From assembly GCF_007751035.1 (NCBI RefSeq), contig NZ_CP036433.1:8041001-8105000 (forward strand): a DNA stretch of 64,000 bases, read 5' to 3'. The notes under the pieces were generated by a model that worked only from the letters and a program-made list of their open reading frames with translations, did no database searches and was not told the origin of the DNA. Shown here piece by piece: positions 16,277-25,424 of the stretch (the stretch's first letter is position 1; the number at the start of each line of letters is the position of its first letter). This stretch comes from Lignipirellula cremea. Its GTDB lineage: Bacteria; Planctomycetota; Planctomycetia; Pirellulales; Pirellulaceae. Both the position numbers and the translations under genes were made by a program.

Positions 16277-19200
16277 TTATCGGCCAAATTCATCCAGCCG
16301 GCCGAATTCATCCAGCCGGCGAGCCTGGCGTAACCGGCGACTTTGACGCAGCCAGCGGTAGAGAGCCGCCGTGACCACGGGCTGGCGGAAAAGTTCCGAA
16401 GATTCAGCCGCCCCCAGGGCAATGGCCAGGTTCGCCGCATGCTCCGCTTCCCGCGGGGACAGATCCCGCTGCGCAAGCAGCTGCAACGCCTGGGTGCGAT
16501 GGCGTACCGGTCGCTTGTGGTCCATCGCCAGATCGACCAGGCCGGATCGAAGCTCGGGCGAGTCCAGCCAGTCCGCCAGGGCGTTCGCTTCCCGCAATCG
16601 GGCCGAAGCCTCAGGGGCGCTTCCCAGCACCAGCCCCGGTTGCAAGGTGTCGTCCGCCTTTAGCAGGTCTAGCGCCCACTCGGACGCATGCCGCTTCAGC
16701 AGACGCAGCAGTTCGAACCGGGGACCTAAAGTCAGGTTCGGCAGCATCTCTTTCAACGCAATCTGCTGATCAACGGTCAGCGACTCGGCGTTCGTCAGCC
16801 AGCGGAGGAGCCAGCGTTGCTCTTCCGGACTGGCGTCTTCCAGCAAGCGGAGCCCCTGTTCCGTGCATACGGGCGACTGTCCATACGCCTGCATCAGCTC
16901 CCGGCTCACCGCGTACTTGCTGTCAGACATGGCGGAACGGAAGTAATCCATCCCCTTGTCGGGAGCAATGCGGGCCAGCGTTCCCAGGCGCCACAACCAC
17001 GCAAGGAGCGGCGGCTCCAGCTGGGTTCCCTGCAGTTCCTGGCTGGAGACGCGAATATCCGGGCTGAAGCGGTAATCGAGCACCGCGGGCAAGGCGACCT
17101 CCGCCTGGGGACCAAGCGACGCCAGCAGTCGCAGCGCTCTTTGCCCCACGCGCAAGTCGCCCGTTTCGCGGTCCCGTTTCAGGATGGCTTCCAGCACGGG
17201 AACGGCCGACAGCTCGCAGCCGATCTGCCCCAGCAGATCCAGCCAGAACAACTCCGTCAGGCCCGCCTCGGCCGGTTCGCCGGACTGCAGCTTTCCCAGG
17301 CCGATCAACGCGAGACGATGCGTCTCGCCCCGAAAGACCATCAACAGACGCAGCAAGTCGGCCCGTTCGTCTTGAAGTTGACGCGTGCAATCGGCGAGGT
17401 AGTCGTCGGTTCGTTTTTTCGTCGTTTCGGCGATTTCTTTGATGATTACGGCGTTTTCTTCGGCGCTCGTGGCTTCGATTTCGTCAAACAGTTCAAGGAC
17501 CTTCTCATCGGGTAATCCGTCCTTCATTTTGGCGACGAGTTCGTCGGACAATTGCGAGGAGCGCGATACCGCCGGATTACGACTTGCGGGATCCGGGGCA
17601 GGCCCTTCGAGTCGGGGAGGATTGGCCGCCAGCGCTCGCACCAGCTGCGGGACATCAGCCGAAGTCAACACATCGGTGATCTCCGCCGGCTCGCTCGCCG
17701 CCAGCCGGGCCACCAAGAGCGGCTCCGCCGTCCACAGGGCGGCCGTTGCTTCCGTGAGGAGCGGTTTCAGATTCGCGACGGGAACGATCTCCCCCAGCAG
17801 GCCAGCGCACGCCAGGCGTACCTCGATCGGCACGTGCGGATCTTCCAGCAGGGCCAGGAACTCGGTGGCGTCGGCAGTGGGAGCGTGGGTCGCAAAACTG
17901 GAGCAGGCGGCCCGGGCGGCGTTCGCCAGGTGCTGAGCGTCCTGCTCGGGGTCTTCCCAGGCAGCAGGTTTTGGCAGCCACGCGGCCGGTTTGCCGGAAT
18001 CGACAATCGACCAGGCAACGTACGCCGCTTCACGCAGCAGCGCCAGAGAGTCGGTGTTGTCCTTCGCCAGCCAGCGATTACCTACGGGGCCCCGGACCTG
18101 GGAAGTCTGGAGGCCGAGGCTGCCTGCGTCGCCCGAAGCAGAGGTTGTTTCAGAATCGGCTTTGGGCTCGCTTTCCCAGGCGATCACCACCTGATCCAGC
18201 GCCTGCTCGTACAGGGAAAACGAAGCCGACCAGACGGCGGGCGGGTTCTCGCTCTGCAGATGCTCCAGCAGGATCGGCGTCGCCAGGGCGCCTGCATAAA
18301 GCAGTAGTTTTCGGGCAGCAATGCGATCGTCGAGCGAGAGCTGAGGATCGACCGCCGACCGGCCCATTTCTGTCAGCGCCGGCGGACGTGTCGAACGGCT
18401 CCGCAGAACCGGGTTTCCGTCTGCGTGCACTGGTTCTTCGTCTGCGAGCACCAGGTCAGCCGATTCAGGCACGACTGGCTCCGTGACGTCCGCCGGCGTT
18501 TCTTCCGGTTCCTCAGGAGGCTCGCGGCGAGAAATACTCAGCATGGTTAAGCCACGAACGCTTTCCCTTAGGTTGTCGTATTCGTTATATTTCGCGTAAA
18601 TGCTGCTGAAGTCGTTTTCGTAACCCTCTTCGTATTCGTTTTCGTTATCGAAGCCGTAATCGTTGCTGAATTTGCGTAGCGTTAGAGCAGAAAGTTGCTG
18701 ACTACGAAGTTCCTCTTCACTTCGCTCTTGTTGATGGCGCTTTTGTTCGACGCGTGAGTGCGATCCTGTCCCGCTATCTGCGACTCGCCGGGACCAATCG
18801 CTTTCGACTTTCAAGGCGAAATCGCGGTCGATCTTGCGCCAGCGTTTGGCGCACGCGTGTCGCCATTGGTGTGCTTCGTCTTCGGTGAAGAAGGACCAGC
18901 CCAGGGGGGTGATGCCGGTCAGCTGCTTGAAGCGAAATTCCGCATCGCGGGGTCCACTTCTGTCGGCGATGCGGCGGTCCAGGTTTTCCACGTAGCTTCC
19001 GCACAGATCCATGCGGAGCGTGAGACAAACGCCGACCGCCAACAGGGTGATCAGGGCCCAGTTGGAGATGCGGCTGGGCCAGGGGATGTTGTCCATCGGG
19101 TTTCGCTTGCTCGCGGCGTAAGTCAGTTTGAACTGATCGTGCGCCTTGCCGGGAACCTGCTCGATCCAGGCTTGAACCTGCGGGTCCGGGTGTGACGCGC

Positions 19201-20692
19201 CGGGGTTCGTCGCCTTCTGCCGCACAAAGGCGGCAATCATGGCGGTGATTTCGTCGGTGTCGAAATAGGCGTTGTGGATCAGCTCCCCTTTGAGCGAAAC
19301 GTCGCCAGCCAGACGCCGCAGGATATCGCGGTTCTCGCCCAGGCGAGCTTCGTCGGAAACGCGGGTGAGAAACCGTTCCATCGTTCCGCCCGCCGCCCGC
19401 TGGGCCCGCCGCAGTACGGCCTGGGAAACCGACTCGGGCAGGGGACCGCGGTCCTGGTAATGCGGCACCGGATCCGGCGTAATGGAGTGCAGCGCCAGCC
19501 CCGGCCGGTCGGAACCCTGCAGGCGTTTACGCAGAACCGCACTCACCAGGGAATCGATCGCCGGACCCGTCACGCAACAACGCACGCCCCACTGCACCCA
19601 GCCCAGCGCATAGCCGATCCAGGAGATATTCCAGACGACCACCGCACAGGCTCCGGCCAGGACCATTAAATGTTCGTCGGAGCCGCGAGGCGCCTTGCCG
19701 GCAATCTCCAGCGCCCGCCAGGCGCCGGCCGCCAGCACGCCGGCGCCGACCCCGCGAAGCAGTTGCATCCCCAGCCAGTTGCGTAGCGCGGGCAGCCGCG
19801 GCGGAGCCAGCGGCAGCGCCCGTTCCAGGTGCAACCCGACGGTCAATTGCGTGCCGGCGATCGCTTCGTCCAGCGGAGAGAAGAGGCCCAGCCAGCGATC
19901 TTTGTAGGCCGCCCAGGCAGACCGCACCCGCCAGGCGTCGCCTTCGGTCAGCCAGAAACCGACAAAGTCCCCGATCAACGCCAGGATACTGGCCGCGACA
20001 AACAGTCCCAGGCCGGCCAGCGCAAAACCGGTCAGCAGGGAGACCCCATAACGCCAGGCATCCGCCCCGCCGCCGACCGCCGCACCCAGCAGATCGCCCA
20101 GCAGCAGGTCGAGCAGCGGCCACACGCCCGTTAGCAGGACGCTCAATGCAATCAGCACCAGGGTGACGACCGTCCAGCGCCAACGATACGGGGCCGGGCG
20201 AAAGGTAGGAAAAGGAGTGCCGACCGTCGTCCAGCTTTTCAAATGTTCCAGCGGTCGACGACGACGAATCGACTCTTGCAACGCCAGCCAGATCACGGTG
20301 CCGCCGTGGCTATGGCCGACCAGGTGGTAAGGCTTTTTCTGCTTTTCCATCACCTGCAGCGCCTGGTACAGCTCCACGCCGGCGCGTCGCCGGCTGACGT
20401 CGCTGTTCTCGCCGCTCCAGACGAATACCGAGCGGGGGCGGGAACGCCGTTTCTGCCACGCAAAAACGGGCCGATCTTTGGGCAGCTGGGACAGGTCGCC
20501 GGGGAACAGATCTTCCGGCCAGCAACGAGCGGCGTCCGCCATCTGGGCGTCAAGCCGCTCGGCAAACGACGGGTTTTCCGGGTCCGCAGGCGTTCCTGGT
20601 TGTTGCCACCAGCGGCCAGAATCCGTGGTGACGGTATCCGACTCATGTGCAGAAAACGTCCCATGCACCAGCAGAACGGCGTCGTGTGCCAT
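16277..20692 (-). CDS. Giant alpha/beta hydrolase with membrane segments and HEAT-like repeats
   Basis: A 1471-residue protein. The N-terminal 165 residues look like an alpha/beta hydrolase: AVLLVHGTFS at the start and the nucleophile elbow VGHSHGG (Ser128). About four or five hydrophobic segments follow (around 172-192, 215-245, 310-330, 345-370, and one near 545). A charged region comes next, rich in Glu, Asn and Tyr (NENEYEEGYENDFSSIYAKY). From about 770 to the end there are helical, Leu/Ala-rich HEAT-like repeats. It is probably a membrane-anchored serine hydrolase with a large protein-binding solenoid. No characterised homologue is recognised. The extreme C-terminus contains a duplicated RLDEFG. 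Confidence 0.8.
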   Translation of the reverse strand: MAHDAVLLVHGTFSAHESDTVTTDSGRWWQQPGTPADPENPSFAERLDAQMADAARCWPEDLFPGDLSQLPKDRPVFAWQKRRSRPRSVFVWSGENSDVSRRRAGVELYQALQVMEKQKKPYHLVGHSHGGTVIWLALQESIRRRRPLEHLKSWTTVGTPFPTFRPAPYRWRWTVVTLVLIALSVLLTGVWPLLDLLLGDLLGAAVGGGADAWRYGVSLLTGFALAGLGLFVAASILALIGDFVGFWLTEGDAWRVRSAWAAYKDRWLGLFSPLDEAIAGTQLTVGLHLERALPLAPPRLPALRNWLGMQLLRGVGAGVLAAGAWRALEIAGKAPRGSDEHLMVLAGACAVVVWNISWIGYALGWVQWGVRCCVTGPAIDSLVSAVLRKRLQGSDRPGLALHSITPDPVPHYQDRGPLPESVSQAVLRRAQRAAGGTMERFLTRVSDEARLGENRDILRRLAGDVSLKGELIHNAYFDTDEITAMIAAFVRQKATNPGASHPDPQVQAWIEQVPGKAHDQFKLTYAASKRNPMDNIPWPSRISNWALITLLAVGVCLTLRMDLCGSYVENLDRRIADRSGPRDAEFRFKQLTGITPLGWSFFTEDEAHQWRHACAKRWRKIDRDFALKVESDWSRRVADSGTGSHSRVEQKRHQQERSEEELRSQQLSALTLRKFSNDYGFDNENEYEEGYENDFSSIYAKYNEYDNLRESVRGLTMLSISRREPPEEPEETPADVTEPVVPESADLVLADEEPVHADGNPVLRSRSTRPPALTEMGRSAVDPQLSLDDRIAARKLLLYAGALATPILLEHLQSENPPAVWSASFSLYEQALDQVVIAWESEPKADSETTSASGDAGSLGLQTSQVRGPVGNRWLAKDNTDSLALLREAAYVAWSIVDSGKPAAWLPKPAAWEDPEQDAQHLANAARAACSSFATHAPTADATEFLALLEDPHVPIEVRLACAGLLGEIVPVANLKPLLTEATAALWTAEPLLVARLAASEPAEITDVLTSADVPQLVRALAANPPRLEGPAPDPASRNPAVSRSSQLSDELVAKMKDGLPDEKVLELFDEIEATSAEENAVIIKEIAETTKKRTDDYLADCTRQLQDERADLLRLLMVFRGETHRLALIGLGKLQSGEPAEAGLTELFWLDLLGQIGCELSAVPVLEAILKRDRETGDLRVGQRALRLLASLGPQAEVALPAVLDYRFSPDIRVSSQELQGTQLEPPLLAWLWRLGTLARIAPDKGMDYFRSAMSDSKYAVSRELMQAYGQSPVCTEQGLRLLEDASPEEQRWLLRWLTNAESLTVDQQIALKEMLPNLTLGPRFELLRLLKRHASEWALDLLKADDTLQPGLVLGSAPEASARLREANALADWLDSPELRSGLVDLAMDHKRPVRHRTQALQLLAQRDLSPREAEHAANLAIALGAAESSELFRQPVVTAALYRWLRQSRRLRQARRLDEFGRLDEFGR
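16281..16316. repeat. 18-bp tandem duplication at the 3' end of the giant gene
   Basis: Two 18-base copies differ at one position and encode the duplicated RLDEFG at the protein's C-terminus, a few codons before the stop. This suggests recent slippage. Confidence 0.75.
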
Positions 20693-20862
20693 TTGACTCC
20701 CCTCTTCAGAGTTGATTCATTTCGCCCCCCTGATAGACCTCCCCGCGATTGGGGTCAAGATCGAAAACCGTCGAGCCAGCGCCAGCAGCGCGCGAACCAG
20801 CCCTTCCGGCCCCAGGCGTTTTCGGACGCCAGCGGGCCGTTCGTAAAGCGACCGTTCTCGCG

Positions 20863-20868
20863 TATACT
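20863..20868 (+). promoter_or_regulatory. Possible -10 box upstream of hpt
   Basis: TATACT lies 40 bases before the hpt start. A weak TTCGTA is 17 bases upstream in the -35 position. The -35 match is poor. Confidence 0.3.
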
Positions 20869-20908
20869 GCGAGAAGGAATTCATGAGACCAGGTGCGGTG
20901 AAGACGTT

Positions 20909-21436
20909 ATGAAAATTCTGCTCGACGAAAACCAGGTCCGCGAAGGCGTATCGCGCCTGGCGCGCGAGGTGACGGCCCAGTATGGCGAGGCGCCTTTAAC
21001 GCTGGTTGGCGTCATGACGGGCAGCCTGGTTCTGGTCGCCGATCTGATCCGCCAGCTTTCCATGCCGCTGCGGGTAGGCGTCGTGCAAGCCAGCAGCTAT
21101 TCCCAGGGAACCGAGCGCGGACCGCTCTCCATCGACACGGGTATGGTGATCGATCTGGCCGGCCGCGACGTGCTGCTGGTCGACGACATTTTTGACACCG
21201 GCCACACACTGGAAAAAATCGTACACGCCCTGGAGCAACACGGGCCAAACAGCGTGCGCTCGGCCGTTCTGCTGTCGAAGGAAGGGCGGGCCGAAACCTC
21301 TGTGCGGCCCGATTTTTCCGCCTTTCCCATTCCCGATGCGTTTGTGGTTGGCTATGGGCTGGACTATCGCGACGAATATCGCAACCTGCCTTATATCGCC
21401 GTGCTGGAAGAGAGCGATCTGGGCGAAGGAGCCTAG
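20909..21436 (+). CDS. hpt: Hypoxanthine phosphoribosyltransferase
   Basis: A 175-residue cytoplasmic enzyme of typical length for the family. It converts hypoxanthine (and usually guanine) plus PRPP to the nucleotide for purine salvage. The PRPP-binding motif VLLVDDIFDTGHTL spans about 88-101. GVMTGSLVLVADL (34-46) is the early loop, and VVGYGLDYRDEYRNLPYI near the end carries the purine-binding GLDY...YR...PY signature. The start MKILLDENQV at 20909 fits the family N-terminus; the long upstream frame does not. The glycosyltransferase starts three bases after the stop, so the two are co-transcribed. Confidence 0.92.
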   Translation: MKILLDENQVREGVSRLAREVTAQYGEAPLTLVGVMTGSLVLVADLIRQLSMPLRVGVVQASSYSQGTERGPLSIDTGMVIDLAGRDVLLVDDIFDTGHTLEKIVHALEQHGPNSVRSAVLLSKEGRAETSVRPDFSAFPIPDAFVVGYGLDYRDEYRNLPYIAVLEESDLGEGA

Positions 21437-21439
21437 CCA

Positions 21440-22582
21440 GTGCGCGTGGTGCTGGTATCTCGCCGGTTTTGGCCCCAGGCGCAAGAGCCCGAGCGTACGC
21501 TGGGCCGTCTGGTCGAGCAGCTCGTCGCTTGCGGCGTGCAGTGCACCGTCTTGACGGCCCGCTGGGAAGCGCACAGCCCGGTCCGTTTTGATTATCGCGG
21601 GGCCGCCGTGTTCCGCTTGCCGTCGCCCGCCCATTCCTTGTGGGGCGCGACCCGTTATCTGCGGGCCGTGAAACGCTGGCTGCGGGAGAATGGAGCCGAC
21701 TGCGACCTGGTCTGCCACTCCCGGCTCAGCCGGGATCTGCATGGGGTGCAACTGGCCGTCGCCGACCGCCGGACGCCCGTCCTGGTGCGGTGCGAAGCGG
21801 CCGGAGACCGGGGCGACGTGGACGCTTCTCGTCGCTCGCCGTTTGCCCGACGCATCACGGCCTCGATAGAAAATGTCGACGCCGTGATCGCCGTGAGCGA
21901 ACAGGTTCGCCAGGAGCTGCTGGCTGCGGGCGTGCCCGCCAGCCGCATCCGCCTGATCGAAAACGGCGCGCCGATCGACCCCCGCCGATCGCCCGGAATG
22001 CAGGCAAGATCGCGGCGCCTGCTGCACGAATCGCACGATCTGTTCGGGCTGCCGCCGCAGGGCGGGCTGGCCCTTTACATCGGCCCGCTGCTGGCCAGCC
22101 AGGGAGTGTTCGAGCTGGTCAAAGCCTGGCGACAGGTTGTGAAAGCACGTCCCACCGCCGTGCTCTGGATGATTGGCGAAGGGGCCGACGGCCCCAAATT
22201 GTGGCAACGCATTTTGAACGCGGGGCTTGATCACCGCATCATCCTGCCCGGTTCGTTCGACGACCTGACCGACCTGCTCCAGGCGGCCGACCTGCTGGTC
22301 GCTCCGGCGCTCGAAGAGCACAGCACCACGATCGTCGCCGAGGCCGCCGGCTGCCGCTTGCCGATCGTCGCTTCGGATCTGCCTGGCTTCCGCACGGCCG
22401 CCGGGCCTGGCGCCCAGCTCACGCCCCCCGGCGACATCGATGCGCTGACAACGGCGCTGGAAGAAGGCCTCGCTGCCGGGATGCGTCTTGGTCCCGCGTA
22501 CGCGCCGCCCAGCCTGGAAGCGATGGGCCTGGAGCACCGGCAATTGTTTGAAGAAGTGCTGTCGCAAAGCGGCCGCAGCTAG
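21440..22582 (+). CDS. Glycosyltransferase family 4 protein
   Basis: A 380-residue GT-B fold enzyme. The N-terminus is MRVVLVSRRFWPQAQEPERT and the C-terminal half holds the nucleotide-sugar site: LYIGPLLASQGVFELVKAW (about 210-228), an IILPGSFDDLTDLLQAADLL strand-helix, and LEEHSTTIVAEAAGCRLPIVA with the conserved Glu pair. GT4 enzymes transfer sugars to lipids or glycans at the inner membrane face; donor and acceptor are unknown. The GTG start at 21440 has AAGGAG nine bases upstream, within the end of hpt. Coupling to a purine-salvage gene has no obvious functional logic. Confidence 0.88.
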   Translation: MRVVLVSRRFWPQAQEPERTLGRLVEQLVACGVQCTVLTARWEAHSPVRFDYRGAAVFRLPSPAHSLWGATRYLRAVKRWLRENGADCDLVCHSRLSRDLHGVQLAVADRRTPVLVRCEAAGDRGDVDASRRSPFARRITASIENVDAVIAVSEQVRQELLAAGVPASRIRLIENGAPIDPRRSPGMQARSRRLLHESHDLFGLPPQGGLALYIGPLLASQGVFELVKAWRQVVKARPTAVLWMIGEGADGPKLWQRILNAGLDHRIILPGSFDDLTDLLQAADLLVAPALEEHSTTIVAEAAGCRLPIVASDLPGFRTAAGPGAQLTPPGDIDALTTALEEGLAAGMRLGPAYAPPSLEAMGLEHRQLFEEVLSQSGRS

Positions 22583-22626
22583 TGGTGCGTCAAACCATAA
22601 AATCAGGTTTCTCTCAATCAGCCGCC

Positions 22627-22638
22627 GGGCGCTAGCCC
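22627..22638 (+). repeat. Left 12-bp direct repeat (probable target duplication) of the IS4 element
   Basis: GGGCGCTAGCCC directly abuts the left inverted repeat of the element and recurs at 24166-24177 in the same orientation. Twelve bases is within the range reported for IS4-family target duplications. The sequence is itself an imperfect palindrome. Confidence 0.7.
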
Positions 22639-24165
22639 AATGGCACTCACTTTGGCTCGTTTTCGGGTTGGTTCCAGGGTGGAGATCTTTTTTTAAAATG
22701 CGAGGATTTGGAGCGGCGTTTGTAGCTTTCGCGGGAGTAGCTCCGGCCGGGGCGGTTCGGCAATTTCTCTCGCGCTGCGTACTTGAGCGCTCGTGCGTAA
22801 GCCGTGCGCCAGGCGCCGGCGTCGGGGAATGTTTTTTGGAGCAGGAAGATGCGGAACACGTCCCACACGCCGGTGAAGCTGAGCCGCCGCGGCGGTACGT
22901 TGGCCTGTTCCGCCGCCTGTTTGCGGAACTGGATCGTCAGGTTATAGGCCACGATCGACGCCATCAGTTCTTTGCGGAACATCTCAGGACTCTTGGCGAG
23001 GATGTTCTCGATGTCGAGCGTCACCTTGATCTGTGAGAGATCTGTTTCCACACGCCACCGCTGACTATACAAATCGGCGATGACGTCCAATTCGTCGGTC
23101 AGGTCGGTCGCCAGATAGATTGTTTCGCCGTGGACGCTTTCGAACACGTGCAGCCGAATCGGCAGCGAGAAGTCCTCCGGCAATTGAGGATTGTCGCGCA
23201 GCTCGCGGCGACTGGGCGTCCATTGTCCTCGATACGTTTTCCAGTCCTCGCCTTGTTCGATCAACTCGGCGTCCTTTTGCAGCCGGCGAAAGCGGTCCTT
23301 CTTCATCCGCACCACGAAGCGTTGATTGGCCGTGTGGAACTCGTAGGCGACACGCGTAATGCCGTAAGCTGTGTCGACCAGAATCACCGAATCGGCCGGG
23401 ATGCGTTGTAAATGATCGTGGATCAGGCTGGTTTCCGAGACCGCCTGGTCGCCGTACATCGCACCGATTTCCGGGGGCAACGCCGCTCCACTTTCGACCT
23501 CATGAGCCACGACCAGATAGGCCATCGGCCAGGCCGACTCTCCGTACTGATTGGAAGCGGGCGGGAAGACGTCGTACAGTTCCCATTCCGGTCTCAGCGA
23601 GATCGTCGTGCCGTCCAGCGCGAACACGCGTCGCCCGCCGAAGGTGGGCGGAGCGTTGTCGACCAGCGACCGCCAGACGGCGTTGCAGAGCCACATGACG
23701 GTCTCCAGCGACAAACGGCTCCGGCCCCGGGAGTACGCCGCGGTGCTGGAAGAGAGGGTCGCTTCTTCGATGCGTTTATTGTCGGGCACGATGTCCGGGC
23801 GCTGCTCGATCAAGGCCTTGACCGCCTCGGCCATCGAGCAACCGCCGCGCAATCGCTGCAAGACCAACAGCCACAGGACGACGCCAGACGTGTAAATCGT
23901 TTGGGCGTGGGAGGGCTGCAACTCATCGGCCTGGCGGAGATCCACGATCTCTTCCAACTGGGCAAACACGGCGTCAAACTCCGCCGCCCGCGCCTGCTCG
24001 GATTTCTGTGCTTTCTGCTTACGTTTCTGTTTGGCCGCCATCGCAAGACTCCTTATCAATGAGTAAGAAGTCAGGAAGGGGCGCAAATTTCATGCCAAAA
24101 CATGCGGCGCAAAATTCATGCCAAAAACCACCCCAGGCAACGGATTTGGTAAAAACAGTGCCATT
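22639..24165 (-). mobile_element. IS4-family insertion sequence, apparently complete
   Basis: A 1527-bp element bounded by the inverted repeat AATGGCACT (22639-22647) and AGTGCCATT (24157-24165). It carries a single full-length transposase gene. Flanking 12-bp direct repeats support a genuine, fairly recent insertion. The terminal repeats are short, with weaker matching further inward. Two copies of a GCGCAAAWTTCATGCCAAAA motif lie between the right end and the transposase start (about 24083-24128) and may be transposase-binding sites. Confidence 0.8.
22647..24041 (-). CDS. IS4-family DDE transposase
   Basis: A 464-residue transposase from the ATG at 24041 (MAAKQKRKQK), with AAGGAG ten bases upstream. 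It has the DDE catalytic core: VFALDGTTISLRPEW (first Asp), VILVDTAYGITR (second Asp), and YSQRWRVETDLSQIKVTLDIE (the Y-R-E-K-like signature with the catalytic Glu). The basic, Lys/Arg/Ser-rich C-terminus is common in this group. The frame is open from end to end, so the element may be active. The TGA stop overlaps the last base of the inverted repeat. Confidence 0.92.
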   Translation of the reverse strand: MAAKQKRKQKAQKSEQARAAEFDAVFAQLEEIVDLRQADELQPSHAQTIYTSGVVLWLLVLQRLRGGCSMAEAVKALIEQRPDIVPDNKRIEEATLSSSTAAYSRGRSRLSLETVMWLCNAVWRSLVDNAPPTFGGRRVFALDGTTISLRPEWELYDVFPPASNQYGESAWPMAYLVVAHEVESGAALPPEIGAMYGDQAVSETSLIHDHLQRIPADSVILVDTAYGITRVAYEFHTANQRFVVRMKKDRFRRLQKDAELIEQGEDWKTYRGQWTPSRRELRDNPQLPEDFSLPIRLHVFESVHGETIYLATDLTDELDVIADLYSQRWRVETDLSQIKVTLDIENILAKSPEMFRKELMASIVAYNLTIQFRKQAAEQANVPPRRLSFTGVWDVFRIFLLQKTFPDAGAWRTAYARALKYAAREKLPNRPGRSYSRESYKRRSKSSHFKKRSPPWNQPENEPK

Positions 24166-24177
24166 GGGCGCTAGCCC
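24166..24177 (+). repeat. Right 12-bp direct repeat (probable target duplication) of the IS4 element
   Basis: An exact copy of 22627-22638, immediately outside the right inverted repeat. Removing the element and one copy restores a longer palindrome-like target, with CCG on the left and CGG on the right. Confidence 0.7.
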
Positions 24178-24271
24178 ACGGTTTTTTTGGCAGCACAGCA
24201 GCACGGCCGAAATCGCTCACTCTAAGATTGAAGATTGACGCAGCACCAGGCCCCGGCAATTCGCAAGGGGG

Positions 24272-25237
24272 CTACTTGCGGCTGACCAGGATTCGCAGGA
24301 AGGCCAGCGACATGCCGGAACCGATGCCGGCGAAGTGCGCCACATTGGCGACGGGTCCCACTTTGCCGGTCAGGCAGGCGAACAGCCAGACCAGCATCAA
24401 AATGAGCGTCAGCTGCGACAGATACAATCCACTGTTCGGGTCGAACCGGGACAAAATCCAGATATAACCCAGCAGCCCATACACGACCCCCGACATGCCG
24501 CCGCCCCATGGCCAGCCACCCCATTCCACGGGAAACATCCCTTGCATCACGGTGGAAAAAAGGCCCATCGACAACACCAGCGCGCCCAGCACCAGGGAGC
24601 CAAAACGGTTCTCAATCTGACTGCCCAGCAGGAACAGCCAGTACACATTGAATAGCAGATGAAGAATGTCCAGGTGCAAAAAGATCGGCGACAGCACGCG
24701 CCAAACTTGCCCCTGGCGAATATCGGTCAGTCGAAATTGCGGCTGGTCGAAATCCCGGACCGTTATGTCGGCATCACGATGCACCGGGTCCATGAACATC
24801 ACGCCGCGATACACGGCGTTTTCCGGGTTGTTGCCGAAATTCGCCAGCAGCGTGACAATCACCGAGGCGGCAATCAGCACCAGTGTGACGGGCGTCGACT
24901 GCATTGAAAACCCGCTGCCAGGACGTCCCGGGTTGGGCATCCGGCGCCAGCGGCTGTTCATGTTGACCACGTTCTTCTTGGCCCGTTTTCGCCGTTCTTC
25001 GTCCTCGCGGAGCAATCGGCTGGCCTTGGTCTGGGCCTCCACATACTGGGGGCTGTCCGGCGCATCACGAAATTTAGCCAGCTCTTCTTTGGCGCGATGG
25101 ACCTGGTTCTCATCGCGAATCCAGATCCCCCAGGCGTCCCCTTCCAACTCGGCGATCGAGTCGACCCCCTGGGTCAGCAGATACGCGGCGAAGCGTTCGG
25201 CCATGTTTTCCTGGGGAATTTGTCCAATATGGCGCAT
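24272..25237 (-). CDS. Rhomboid intramembrane serine protease (GlpG-like)
   Basis: A 321-residue protein from the ATG at 25237. Residues 1-70 form a cytoplasmic domain like the GlpG N-terminal domain (NMAERFAAYLLTQGVDS). Six or seven membrane helices follow from about 115. Catalytic motifs are present: HLDILHLLFN (188-197) for the oxyanion site, GGGMSGVVYGL with Ser249, and VAHFAGIGSG with His301. Rhomboids cleave transmembrane substrates. The longer frame starting near 25312 lacks similarity at its N-terminus. It is divergent from parA over 187 bases. Confidence 0.92.
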   Translation of the reverse strand: MRHIGQIPQENMAERFAAYLLTQGVDSIAELEGDAWGIWIRDENQVHRAKEELAKFRDAPDSPQYVEAQTKASRLLREDEERRKRAKKNVVNMNSRWRRMPNPGRPGSGFSMQSTPVTLVLIAASVIVTLLANFGNNPENAVYRGVMFMDPVHRDADITVRDFDQPQFRLTDIRQGQVWRVLSPIFLHLDILHLLFNVYWLFLLGSQIENRFGSLVLGALVLSMGLFSTVMQGMFPVEWGGWPWGGGMSGVVYGLLGYIWILSRFDPNSGLYLSQLTLILMLVWLFACLTGKVGPVANVAHFAGIGSGMSLAFLRILVSRK

Positions 25238-25352
25238 AAACGGAATCGCGTGGAGCAATAGGAACGGGCGGAAATGGCCCCTTGTTTTAATGCAAATCGC
25301 CCGCCAAACCAACCGCCGACGATTCGTCTGGCAGCAAAGCGGCGAATGCGGC

Positions 25353-25358
25353 TATACT
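25353..25358 (+). promoter_or_regulatory. Possible -10 box upstream of parA
   Basis: TATACT lies 67 bases before the parA start. Only a weak -35 match (CTGGCA with 19-base spacing) is visible. An operator-like palindrome follows 14 bases downstream. Confidence 0.3.
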
Positions 25359-25371
25359 CTGCTTCCAGCGA

Positions 25372-25388
25372 AAAATGCGTCGCATTTT
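25372..25388. promoter_or_regulatory. Operator-like palindrome in the parA leader
   Basis: A perfect inverted repeat AAAATGCG-T-CGCATTTT lies between a possible -10 box and the parA ribosome-binding site. It is well placed for repression of parA. It does not match the parS consensus. Confidence 0.45.
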
Positions 25389-25424
25389 GCGTTCTGGCAA
25401 ACGATGAAAAAGGAGTTTCTCGCC

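Noticed and set aside
20243-20908. Upstream in-frame extension of hpt
   Set aside because: The extension is antisense to the giant hydrolase gene and of unprotein-like composition. The ATG at 20909 matches the family N-terminus.
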